A DNA stretch of 45,457 nucleotides, from contig JAOABV010000008.1 in the NCBI GenBank assembly GCA_026418155.1, positions 1-45,457 on the forward strand, given 5' to 3'. Below the pieces are notes generated by a model. It was not told the origin of the DNA. It made no database searches and saw nothing but the letters and a program-made list of their open reading frames with translations. The first letter of the stretch is position 1, and each line of letters starts with the position of its first letter. Of this stretch, positions 32,554-40,423 are shown one piece after another. Origin of the DNA: a candidate division WOR-3 bacterium. Lineage in GTDB: Bacteria > Hydrothermota > Tepidihabitantia > Tepidihabitantales > CAIPLT01. The position numbers and the translations under genes were made by a program.

Positions 32554-32931
32554 TCATTGCTGTTCTTCTTCTGCTGATTGAGCAATTAGTTCTTTGTTAA
32601 ATTTATCCTGACCGAATTTATCCATCTTAGATTTATGCCACATTTTGATACCGAATAAAAGCGAACCTCTAGCTAAGGCATGCGCAGCTACAGGCATCGT
32701 AATTAAAATAAAAAAAGCACAAACTAAGGCTTTTATTCCCATGGAACTAAAGCCTTTGAAAAAGAAGATGCCGAGCATTAGTCCGCAAGTTCCTAAAGTG
32801 ACGCCTTTTGTTGCTGCCTGCATTCGATTATATAAATCAGGAAATCGAACTAAACCTAAACATCCTAATAAATCAAAGGTCACTCCAATGATAATTGCTA
32901 TCCAACCCAGCAGTGACCAAATGTTAATCAT
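32554..32931 (-). CDS. Mrp antiporter subunit G homologue (MnhG/MbhC-like)
   Basis: About 125 residues. The PhaG/MnhG domain shows WIAIIIGVTFDLLGCLGLVRFPDLYNRMQAATKGVTLGTCGLMLG and further spans, about three in total. The family's FPDxYxRxHAATK motif is kept as FPDLYNRMQAATK. Subunit G is part of the small ion-translocating membrane module shared by Mrp antiporters and group 4 hydrogenases. ATG 32931 with AAGGAG just upstream is preferred to TTG 32949. It overlaps the MrpF gene by eight bases. Confidence 0.9.
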   Translation of the reverse strand: MINIWSLLGWIAIIIGVTFDLLGCLGLVRFPDLYNRMQAATKGVTLGTCGLMLGIFFFKGFSSMGIKALVCAFFILITMPVAAHALARGSLLFGIKMWHKSKMDKFGQDKFNKELIAQSAEEEQQ

Positions 32932-33178
32932 CAAGACTCCTTCCTTCAAGATATTTAGCTAAGGCTAAAGTTCCAATAAAACTTAAAATAGCAATTGTTA
33001 CTGAGAGGTCCATCAAATAAGGAATATTATAGCGCAAAGCCATCAGTGCAGTAATACAAGTAAAAATGATACCCATAATATCAACGGCAATCACTCGGTC
33101 AGATATACTAGGACCTTTTAAGGCACGATATAAACAAAAGAAAGCACCAACTGATAATAATATTATTAATATCTCCAT
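32924..33178 (-). CDS. Mrp antiporter subunit F homologue (MnhF/MbhB-like)
   Basis: 84 residues with three predicted spans. The family core is ALKGPSISDRVIAVDIMGIIFTCITALMALRY (about 23-54), where GPSxxDRVxAxD is the MrpF signature. The C-terminus ends LAKYLEGRSLDD. Order F then G is as in canonical mrp operons. It begins 77 bases after the MrpE gene and overlaps MrpG. Confidence 0.9.
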   Translation of the reverse strand: MEILIILLSVGAFFCLYRALKGPSISDRVIAVDIMGIIFTCITALMALRYNIPYLMDLSVTIAILSFIGTLALAKYLEGRSLDD

Positions 33179-33254
33179 TTTTCTCCAAAATCATTCCACA
33201 GAACTGCTAATGTGAGGTTTATTATTTTCTGTGGTTTTTCATTAAAATTCATAA

Positions 33255-33743
33255 TTATTCAAAAATCTTTTTGAGATAATGTTCAAATGGTTTTACAATG
33301 CATTGAGTTGCTTTCTCCAAATCTTCATGCCGAATCCAAATCCAGTGGATATAAAGCGTATCGCCAACGATGTCAACGCTCATTGTACCTGGTGTCATAG
33401 TAATTGAATTAGCCAGTAAGGTACGGGCTAAATCGGTTTTGAGCATTGTTTTAACTTTGACAATACCTGGTTGTAGCGGTTTTTCTGGATGGATGACGCG
33501 ATAGGCAACATCTAAGTTCGCCTTAAGACATTCCCAGGCGAAAACCGGAATATAAATTAAAAACCAGAACAAACGATGTGGTTGCAGAATTTTAATCGGT
33601 CGATAAGTAAAATAACCACCGAAGACAATAGCAGCAATTAAGGCAACGAGTATCCCAACCCAAAGTGATGGTGGATAAAATGTCCATGTCAAAATTAACC
33701 ATAAGATAAAGGCTAATGCTAAAAAGCCGAACCGCTGTGACAT
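33255..33743 (-). CDS. Mrp antiporter subunit E homologue (MnhE/MbhA-like)
   Basis: 162 residues. Two membrane segments near the N-terminus (FLALAFILWLILTWTF and ILVALIAAIVFGGYF) are followed by the conserved cytosolic part: LDVAYRVIHPEKPLQPGIVKVKT, LARTLLANSITMTPGTMSVDI and YIHWI. These match MrpE closely. It follows the MrpC homologue by five bases. In classical mrp operons the order is A-B-C-D-E-F-G; here D and the A/B-type parts precede C, then E-F-G follow. Confidence 0.92.
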   Translation of the reverse strand: MSQRFGFLALAFILWLILTWTFYPPSLWVGILVALIAAIVFGGYFTYRPIKILQPHRLFWFLIYIPVFAWECLKANLDVAYRVIHPEKPLQPGIVKVKTMLKTDLARTLLANSITMTPGTMSVDIVGDTLYIHWIWIRHEDLEKATQCIVKPFEHYLKKIFE

Positions 33744-33748
33744 TGTAA

Positions 33749-34087
33749 TTAACCTTTTAGTTTTCTAATTTCAGAAATATCGAAGGTCTTATATTTTTCA
33801 TAAATACGAATAATTAATGCCAACATTACCGCAGTTGTGCCTAAGCCGATGACAATTGCGGTAAGGACTAAGGCTTGAGGAATGGGGTCAACGAAATTAT
33901 AATTCGCATCGACCCGAGTTATGATTGGTGCAAGCGCATTTTTCTTAAATCCGATGAAGGCAAATAATAAATTTATGCCATATTCAGCAATGCAAAATCC
34001 TATTGCTATTTTTAAGATGTTTCGTTTTGTAACAATAGCATAAAGCCCAACAATAATGAGTAAAATACAGGCAATAAATAAGAACAT
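33749..34087 (-). CDS. Mrp antiporter subunit C / NuoK homologue (MbhG-like)
   Basis: 112 residues with three spans: FLFIACILLIIVGLYAIV, NILKIAIGFCIAEYGINLLFAFIGF (with the conserved Glu of the NuoK family in span 2), and PIPQALVLTAIVIGLGTTAVMLALIIRIYEKY. DPIPQALVLTAIVIG is the MrpC signature. It lies three bases after the MrpB homologue. The subunit forms part of the proton/sodium path. Confidence 0.93.
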   Translation of the reverse strand: MFLFIACILLIIVGLYAIVTKRNILKIAIGFCIAEYGINLLFAFIGFKKNALAPIITRVDANYNFVDPIPQALVLTAIVIGLGTTAVMLALIIRIYEKYKTFDISEIRKLKG

Positions 34088-34090
34088 AGT

Positions 34091-34570
34091 TTACTCCTTT
34101 ATTAAATAGTGAGTTGCGGCTAATGCTAAAAAGATGCTAAGTAAACCAGCACCAACTTTGATACCAATGGCAATATTGGCTAAAGGAATTATTCCGGCAC
34201 TCAAGATTTTAAGTGGAATTCCTTTAGGTAAGATATTGGTAAAGAAGAAGACACCGGTTAATATTCCCAGGAGCGCAATAAAAAGAAACAGGAGACCACC
34301 AATACTTTCTAAAACTGAAGCAAAAAAATATGAATTCTTTTCTCTGATTTCAGCCGCCCCAAAAGCCAAAACTAAAAGAATGAACGAAGCCGATAGAATC
34401 ACACCGCCAGCAAAACCGCCTCCAGGGGTTAAATGGCCATGAAGAATAATATAACAACCATACAGAAAAATAAAACCGGCGATGAATCGTGAAATTGTTT
34501 TGACAATGACCGTCATACCATTTTCTCGGGTCTGGTGGGTTTTATTATTAGTAAAATTAGGATTTGTCAT
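34091..34570 (-). CDS. MnhB-domain protein (MrpB/MbhF-like)
   Basis: 159 residues. After a polar N-terminus (about 20 residues) come four spans with the MnhB signature YGCYIILHGHLTPGGGFAGGVILSASFILLVLAFG (about 38-72). HGHLTPGGGFQGG is the invariant MrpB motif. The start ATG overlaps the preceding gene by four bases. In Mbh of Pyrococcus this is MbhF. Confidence 0.93.
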   Translation of the reverse strand: MTNPNFTNNKTHQTRENGMTVIVKTISRFIAGFIFLYGCYIILHGHLTPGGGFAGGVILSASFILLVLAFGAAEIREKNSYFFASVLESIGGLLFLFIALLGILTGVFFFTNILPKGIPLKILSAGIIPLANIAIGIKVGAGLLSIFLALAATHYLIKE

Positions 34571-35097
34571 AGTCTTCCCCTGATTCTCATTATCGTTAAA
34601 ACACCTAAGACTGATGTAAATAATACCACTGCTTCACCAAAAGTATCATAGCCACGGTAATCTAAAATAATTGCAGCAACGATATTGGCAGCACCAGTTT
34701 GTGCCAGTCCGTATTCAATATATTGACGGGCAACTTTCATAATCGGTTCACCAAATGGCGGTAGGGCTCTAATACCATAAATTGTCAGCATGATAAATAA
34801 TGTTCCGAAAACAAAAAATGTGATAACGGGAAATATGGCTTCGGTTTGAATACCTTTACCAATTGTTGTATCAGTATGCGTCGTCTTTAAGATTGCTGCA
34901 GCAAAAAAGACCACGGTTAAAATTTCGACAACAATCTGAACAATTGCTAAATCTGGTGCTTGAACTAAAATGAACATAATTGCGACTGAAAAACCGACAA
35001 TGCCCAGAGCAACCGCAGCAGCCAGTAAATCTTTGATTTCAATCGCAACAATTGCTGCTGCAAGCATTGCAATTGATAGTAAATAGAGTTCAATCAT
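34567..35097 (-). CDS. MbhD/MbhE-like fused membrane subunit (DUF4040 plus MrpB-N type)
   Basis: 176 residues. The first half is a DUF4040 unit (three spans) with IEIKDLLAAAVALGIVGFSVAIMFILVQAPDLAIVQIVVEIL, where APDLAxxQxxVE is the MbhD/MrpA-C signature. The second half adds two spans and the MbhE-like TGAANIVAAIILDYRGYDTFGEAVVLFTSVLGVL. Here both halves are in one protein, which is common outside Thermococcales. The ATG at 35097 follows AGGAG and overlaps the stop of the antiporter gene by one base. Confidence 0.88.
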   Translation of the reverse strand: MIELYLLSIAMLAAAIVAIEIKDLLAAAVALGIVGFSVAIMFILVQAPDLAIVQIVVEILTVVFFAAAILKTTHTDTTIGKGIQTEAIFPVITFFVFGTLFIMLTIYGIRALPPFGEPIMKVARQYIEYGLAQTGAANIVAAIILDYRGYDTFGEAVVLFTSVLGVLTIMRIRGRL

Positions 35098-36710
35098 CAA
35101 GTACTCCTAAATCTTTTCGGATAAATTTTATTATAATAATAGACAATGCCAATCAATATTGAAATAATTAGAATAACCGGTGCTAAAGTGAAAGATAAAG
35201 GATTAAGATTAATTATCTCAATATTAAATAATTTTGTATTTATTAATGAAGGAATAACGATAACACGCCAAACTAATGGAATTACTAATACACCCAAAAT
35301 AATGCTTAAGATGACAAGAAATGCTGGAGGAAATAACATTGTGAAGTTAGGGTCACGAATGTGATGAAAATGTCTTTGCGTATCTTCTCTTGAGTTTGGT
35401 TGTAATGAGTATATGAGTTTTAATAAATAAATTGGCGTCACAATTATCCCGAAAATTATCACGATAAGAAATATCAATGGAACAAAATTTATGTTAAACA
35501 TTTTTATCTGAGAAACTCCTTCAATAAGCCACCACTTAGAAAAAAATCCGTTTAAGGGCGGAATTCCGATACTGGCTAAGGAAGCAATTAAAATGATTGT
35601 AAAGGTTAGCGGTAATTTAGTTCCAATATTATGAAAATCTTCTAAGCGTGTTGTCTTTATCCAATATTCAACGGAACCTGTGGCTAAAACAAGGGAAGGT
35701 TGAAAAGTTAGATAGTTGAGCAGATGATAAATACTACCGGCAATTCCATACAGATTGGCAGAACCAATGCCGATAAAGACAAACCCAATTTGACTAATAG
35801 AACCAAAGGTCAACAATCGATAAGCATCTTTTGAAGCCTTAGCCACTACAGAAGCAATAACGATACTTAAAGCCCCAAATCCCAGAATAATTAGTCGAAT
35901 TAAATAAGTATCTCTAATATCAAATATAAAATAAGAGATGCGGAATAAAAGATAGATACCAACTATTTTATCAATTACCATAGGAATAAATGTCATAACT
36001 GTAACGGGCGATTTCACTATTTTCAGAGTCCAAGTATGTAAAGGGATTATTCCAATTTTTCCAATGATACCTAATAATATTAATAAAAAAGAAACTACTA
36101 ATACTGGTGTGTTAGCAACTAATCTTGGTTCTGAAATAATAGATGTCACACCCTTAGAAAATAAAAGCATTAATATTCCTGATAGGATAAAGACATTAGA
36201 TATTCCTACGATTAAAAACATCGGATTAGTAATCGTAGATAATTTAACTATCTCTTTTTCAGTTTGTCCGCCAGCAGTAATCAAAATAAAGATATAAAGC
36301 ACAAGCAATGAGATGACTGAAATCAGAAATAAAAATATTAGATTATTAGCAATGATAATACTATTGCCAATCGATATCGTTATCAGGAGAAATAGATAAT
36401 AGATATTAAGATGTCGATAATTACGCATTGAGCGGAGTGAATAGAGCAGAATCATAAATCCTATGAGGGCAACACTTAAAACAATGACACTACTGAATTG
36501 GTCTAAATAAAACCCAAAATCGATATTTCGGAATGTCCAAAGTTTATGATATAAGACTTCGGTTTTGCGAGTAATGATAAAAAGATAAGTGGCATAATAT
36601 AAATTAAGAATTGTGCCTAAAAAGTTAAATTCATTTCGAAGCCAAGAGATAAAGAGACCTAAGAACCCGGCAAGGATGGGAATAATTGATAATAAGACTA
36701 ATGAGTTCAT
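35097..36710 (-). CDS. Proton/sodium-translocating antiporter subunit (MrpD/NuoN/MbhH-like)
   Basis: 537 residues with about 14 spans. The ND2/4/5 family core is visible at LLGIIGKIGIIPLHTWTLKIVKSPVTVMTFIPMVIDKIVGIYLLFRI, where the lysines in GKIG and VIDKIVG sit at the positions of the pump's key lysines. TFGSISQIGFVFIGIGS and ASLASIGIPPLNGFFSKWWLIEG follow. It is somewhat divergent from MrpD (the usual W-L-P-D-A motif is replaced), so the exact paralogue is uncertain. It overlaps the large-subunit gene by four bases and is cotranslated with it. Confidence 0.88.
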   Translation of the reverse strand: MNSLVLLSIIPILAGFLGLFISWLRNEFNFLGTILNLYYATYLFIITRKTEVLYHKLWTFRNIDFGFYLDQFSSVIVLSVALIGFMILLYSLRSMRNYRHLNIYYLFLLITISIGNSIIIANNLIFLFLISVISLLVLYIFILITAGGQTEKEIVKLSTITNPMFLIVGISNVFILSGILMLLFSKGVTSIISEPRLVANTPVLVVSFLLILLGIIGKIGIIPLHTWTLKIVKSPVTVMTFIPMVIDKIVGIYLLFRISYFIFDIRDTYLIRLIILGFGALSIVIASVVAKASKDAYRLLTFGSISQIGFVFIGIGSANLYGIAGSIYHLLNYLTFQPSLVLATGSVEYWIKTTRLEDFHNIGTKLPLTFTIILIASLASIGIPPLNGFFSKWWLIEGVSQIKMFNINFVPLIFLIVIIFGIIVTPIYLLKLIYSLQPNSREDTQRHFHHIRDPNFTMLFPPAFLVILSIILGVLVIPLVWRVIVIPSLINTKLFNIEIINLNPLSFTLAPVILIISILIGIVYYYNKIYPKRFRST

Positions 36711-37897
36711 TTACCGTATTTAGACCGTAGTTTTTCGGTTTTTTGCCAGGATAATTTTAATAAATCTTTTCCGGTATATCGAACTTTCCCATTTTCCAAT
36801 GCGACCATTCGTTCTGTGCAACAATAACAAGGGTCAACCGCTGCTAAACATAATGCGGCATCAGCAATAGAATAACCTTTAACGGCAACTTCATTAGACA
36901 CGATATTCATATAACTTGGCGCCCGGATTTTATGTCTTATCGGACTATTACTGCCATTACTTCGAACATAATGGAATACTTCACCCCGAGGTGCTTCAGC
37001 TCGACCAATGCCTTCACCGGGAACAATCTCATTAACTCGATTTTCAATTGGACCAGCAGGCATTTGTTTAAGACATTGCCGAATAATTTTTATTGATTCA
37101 AAACATTCTAAAAGCCGGACTTTGGCTTTGGCAAAGACATCGCCTTCTTCAACCACGATGATATTCCAATTTATTCGGTCATAGGCACAATGTGGGTCAT
37201 CTTTTCGCACATCAATGGCAACACCTGATGCTCTTGCGGTTGGTCCAACCACACCATAATTAATCGCGTCTGGTTTTGAAAGCACCCCAACATTTTCTAA
37301 ACGGGCATGAATGACAGGGTCATCTAAGACTGCTTTAGTAAACATCATTGTTTTGTTTTCGATTTCATTCAGGGCTTTTTCGATTTCAGAAATCTGTTCA
37401 GGCAAAATATCGCGTCTGACACCGCCGACTTTATTCATCGCATAGTGATTACGATTTCCGGTTATCCATTCAAATAAATCTAAAACCAATTCGCGATATC
37501 GCCATGCCCACATCCAGACTGTATTATAACCAATAAAATGGCCAGCTAATCCTAACCAGAGATAATGAGAATGGATTCGTTCTAATTCGTGAATTATGGT
37601 CCGAATATATAGTGCTCTTTCCGGAACCGAAATATTTCCAGCATCTTCAACCGCAAGAACAAATGCTAAAGGATGAGAATTAGAGCAGATACCGCAAATT
37701 CTTTCCACCAAAAACGGTATTTGGTCATATGTCATTTTGGGTGAAATAAATTCATGTCCGCGATGATTATAGCCGATATTTATTTCTAAGCCAATTACCT
37801 TTTCGCCTTCAACAATTAATTTGAAGAACTCGGGTTCTTCTTGAAGTGGATGATATGGTCCAATTGGAACTATTCTTTTATTGCTCATAATTGACAT
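36707..37897 (-). CDS. Group 4 [NiFe] hydrogenase large subunit
   Basis: Carries the H2-forming [NiFe] site. All four cysteine ligands are present: C68 and C71 (ERICGICSNSH) and C357 and C360 (DPCYCCTERM). This separates it from NuoD, which lacks them. YNHRGHE near the N-terminus is the conserved RGxE loop. After R363 there is a tail of 33 residues, similar in place and size to the peptide cut off HycE by the HycI endopeptidase, so nickel-dependent maturation is likely. No hyp or hycI genes occur in this window. GPTARASGVAIDVRKDDP is a family motif. Length 396 fits Mbh/Ech/Hyc-type subunits without a fused 30-kDa domain, which is a separate gene upstream. Confidence 0.94.
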   Translation of the reverse strand: MSIMSNKRIVPIGPYHPLQEEPEFFKLIVEGEKVIGLEINIGYNHRGHEFISPKMTYDQIPFLVERICGICSNSHPLAFVLAVEDAGNISVPERALYIRTIIHELERIHSHYLWLGLAGHFIGYNTVWMWAWRYRELVLDLFEWITGNRNHYAMNKVGGVRRDILPEQISEIEKALNEIENKTMMFTKAVLDDPVIHARLENVGVLSKPDAINYGVVGPTARASGVAIDVRKDDPHCAYDRINWNIIVVEEGDVFAKAKVRLLECFESIKIIRQCLKQMPAGPIENRVNEIVPGEGIGRAEAPRGEVFHYVRSNGSNSPIRHKIRAPSYMNIVSNEVAVKGYSIADAALCLAAVDPCYCCTERMVALENGKVRYTGKDLLKLSWQKTEKLRSKYGK

Positions 37898-37984
37898 CTA
37901 TCGCCTAAATCATAATATGCTCTGCAGTTGGAGAAAGTAAATCCGCTGATGTTAAATCGCATTGGAAAAATTTTAGCAATCATC

Positions 37985-38422
37985 TTATTCATAATCTCGT
38001 CTTAAAGGATATTTATCTTTAGGCCAATCTTCAGCGGTCAATAATGGTAATAAATTAGGATGACCTTCAAAATCAACACCTAAAAGTTCATGTATTTCCC
38101 GTTCAATCCAGTTTGCTGCCGGATAGAATGTTGCAAGCGACTGAATTTTCGGATTATCTTTTGAGACAAATGTTTTGATAGTAAAATAGGTTCCAATTTT
38201 GTCATAGGAGAAATGATACAGTATTTCAAATCCATCGCGCGTATCAATGCCAGTGGCAATTGATAACCTTAGTCCTTTATCCAGAAATAGAAACTTAGCA
38301 ATATCGACAATCTTCTCTTTCGGAATCGTAATATATAATCGTCGTTGGTTATGTTGAAATATATTTGCTTCAGGAAACTTCTGTTTAATTTCTTCTTGTA
38401 ATTTTACAGATTCGTTATTCAT
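37985..38422 (-). CDS. NuoC / 30-kDa-like hydrogenase subunit (MbhK-like)
   Basis: 145 residues. The C-terminal signature NWIEREIHELLGVDFEGHPNLLPLLTAEDW, followed by KDKYPLRRDYE, is that of the complex I 30-kDa subunit and its hydrogenase relatives (ERExxDhxGixFxGHP). The subunit packs against the large subunit and helps form the site. The N-terminal half is more divergent. An 87-base gap separates it from the large-subunit gene. Confidence 0.92.
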   Translation of the reverse strand: MNNESVKLQEEIKQKFPEANIFQHNQRRLYITIPKEKIVDIAKFLFLDKGLRLSIATGIDTRDGFEILYHFSYDKIGTYFTIKTFVSKDNPKIQSLATFYPAANWIEREIHELLGVDFEGHPNLLPLLTAEDWPKDKYPLRRDYE

Positions 38423-38473
38423 AATTCTTGGAGATAAAATTCACTTAAGTCTGATTTTACTAACATATGCTTA

Positions 38474-38890
38474 TCATAATTTCTGTAATGCTTTAACAAC
38501 ACCTAAGATAATTGCTTCTGGTTTAGGTGGACAGCCGGGAATATAGACATCAACTGGAATATGTCTATCATAAGGACCGACAACATTATAAGAATCTCTA
38601 AACATATGAATATCACACGCACAAGTGCCGACACCGATGACTAAACAGGGTTTAGGTGTTTGTTCATAGACTCTGATTATTCGGGGTAAAGTTTTTCGGT
38701 TGATAACGCCGGTTACTAATAACGCATCAGCATGGCGAGGAGAACCAACTAAAACAATGCCGAACCGCTCAACATCAAATCTGGGTGTGAGTGCGGCTAA
38801 AATTTCAATATCGCAATTATTGCACGACGCTGCCGCAACATGAAAAACCCACGGTGATTTTTTTAAGCCTAAAATTCTTAGATCTTTCAT
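38474..38890 (-). CDS. Hydrogenase small subunit (NuoB/MbhJ/HycG-like)
   Basis: 138 residues. It binds the proximal [4Fe-4S] cluster next to the [NiFe] site. The ligands are C23 and C26 (ASCNNCDIEI), C90 (GVGTCACD) and C120 (PGCPPKPE). SPRHADALLVTG and VDVYIPGCPPKPEAI are family motifs. The compact, single-cluster form without signal peptide or extra domain is as in group 4 hydrogenases and complex I. Confidence 0.95.
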   Translation of the reverse strand: MKDLRILGLKKSPWVFHVAAASCNNCDIEILAALTPRFDVERFGIVLVGSPRHADALLVTGVINRKTLPRIIRVYEQTPKPCLVIGVGTCACDIHMFRDSYNVVGPYDRHIPVDVYIPGCPPKPEAIILGVVKALQKL

Positions 38891-38976
38891 ATTAATCTGT
38901 TTTTAGCATCAGTTAAAATTATTGCCGCAATTTTCTAAGCATTGCCTTTTGATGTTTAGTGTAACCTGAATTCATA

Positions 38977-39891
38977 TCATAATCTTAAAAATGCTAAAAT
39001 TATTGATATCATTGATAATGGTGTTAGTCCTAACCAAAAGAACTTTAGTGCCTGGTCAACACGTAGCCGCGGGTTAGTGTTTTTTATGAGAATTATCAAC
39101 ACTATCAATAATAAAAACTCTGGAATTGCTTGTAATCTGGCTAATCCACCCCAGAATAGGGTAATTTCCAGACAAGGTAATAAAAATAACATCATTGCTT
39201 TTGACAATTTAAATAATCCTAAGGCAAAGCCCGAGTATTCAGTATAAACTCCTGCCATTAGTTCTTGTTCGGCCTCAGCAATATCAAACGGCACATAACC
39301 TAATTTTGCTTGCACGCAGATAATCAATACGATAAATGCGATTATGCCTGACACCGAGTAAAGCAAGGGACCGTTTATTTGCTGATATATCACAATATCG
39401 CCAATTCTAATAAGACCACCGGTTTTGATGACGACAGTTAGTATTGCAATAAGAAATGGTAGTTCGTAGCCAAAATAGAGAGTCATTTCGCGTGAAGCAC
39501 CAATGGCACTTAATGGATTTTTTGATGCCGAAGCACCAATAATAGTGGCTAAAGGTGGTATTGCTAATAAATAGATTAAGACAATTAGGTCACCAACAAA
39601 AGATTGGGTCGGGTTAAAGTTCATATAGAATAACATAACGGCAATTGCAGTTACAGCGCTCACGCTTAGAATTGGTGCCAAAAGAAATACGAATCGGGAT
39701 GCGCCTTCAGGAATTAATGTTTCTTTAGAAAGCAGTTTCAGAAAATCGGCAAACGGCTGATACCAGGGTGGACCAACTCGCCATTGGATTCGAGCAGACA
39801 CTTTGCGGTCAACCCAAGTTAATAAGAGACCAATTACAGCAGTAAAAAGAAACCCAGGAAAGATTAAAAACCAGAAAAGTATCTTCATCAT
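38977..39891 (-). CDS. NuoH-like membrane anchor subunit (MbhM/EchB/HycD-like)
   Basis: About 304 residues with eight spans. It links the hydrogenase arm to the ion-pumping membrane arm. Typical motifs are DRKVSARIQWRVGPPWYQPFADFLKLLSKE near the N-terminus, PLSAIGASREMTLYFGYELPF, and VPFDIAEAEQELMAGVYTEYSGFALGLFKLSK in the loop that contacts the large subunit. ATG 39891 is preferred over TTG 39909. It begins 25 bases after the polyferredoxin gene. Confidence 0.94.
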   Translation of the reverse strand: MMKILFWFLIFPGFLFTAVIGLLLTWVDRKVSARIQWRVGPPWYQPFADFLKLLSKETLIPEGASRFVFLLAPILSVSAVTAIAVMLFYMNFNPTQSFVGDLIVLIYLLAIPPLATIIGASASKNPLSAIGASREMTLYFGYELPFLIAILTVVIKTGGLIRIGDIVIYQQINGPLLYSVSGIIAFIVLIICVQAKLGYVPFDIAEAEQELMAGVYTEYSGFALGLFKLSKAMMLFLLPCLEITLFWGGLARLQAIPEFLLLIVLIILIKNTNPRLRVDQALKFFWLGLTPLSMISIILAFLRL

Positions 39892-39915
39892 ACTGCTATT
39901 TACTATCAATCAATT

Positions 39916-40386
39916 TCATGACCTACGCCAAAACGGTGAACGCGAGATAAATCTTTGACCAATGATTACTTTTTTAATCTCATCTTCAGTTAAGAATTTT
40001 AAGGCACCCGAGGCACAACTGGCAACACAACGCGGTCCTTCAGCACGGTCAGCACATAAATTACATTTCTGCGAAACATGATTAAAGAGATTTTTGTCCA
40101 GAACACCAAAAGGACAGGCTAAGATGCAAGATTTACAGCCTACACAATGAAAACTCGCTTGCAAGACTAAACCTTGGTCAGTAACTTTTAAGACTTCAAA
40201 TGGACAGGCAGAAGCGCATAGGGGTTCTTCACAATGCCGACAAGCCAGCGGTAAATTAACAGTTGCGGAAATATAACCGTAGCGAATCCGGGCTTCATTA
40301 AAAGCACTCCGACACGCTGATTCGCAAGAACGACACCCAATACAATAGTCTAAATCTAAAAATATTCGTCTGTGATTATTTGTCAT
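39916..40386 (-). CDS. HycB/CooF-like polyferredoxin (four [4Fe-4S])
   Basis: 156 residues with sixteen cysteines in four motifs: CIGCRSCESAC, CRHCEEPLCASAC, CVGCKSCILAC and CNLCADRAEGPRCVASC. The arrangement is that of electron-transfer subunits HycB, CooF and HydN, which pass electrons between a molybdopterin or CO dehydrogenase partner and a hydrogenase. Here its immediate upstream neighbour encodes a molybdopterin-oxidoreductase-like subunit and the downstream genes are the membrane hydrogenase, so it probably bridges them. Confidence 0.93.
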   Translation of the reverse strand: MTNNHRRIFLDLDYCIGCRSCESACRSAFNEARIRYGYISATVNLPLACRHCEEPLCASACPFEVLKVTDQGLVLQASFHCVGCKSCILACPFGVLDKNLFNHVSQKCNLCADRAEGPRCVASCASGALKFLTEDEIKKVIIGQRFISRSPFWRRS

Positions 40387-40423
40387 TGATATTCAGTCTA
40401 TCTTGGTTAATCTGTGATATCAT

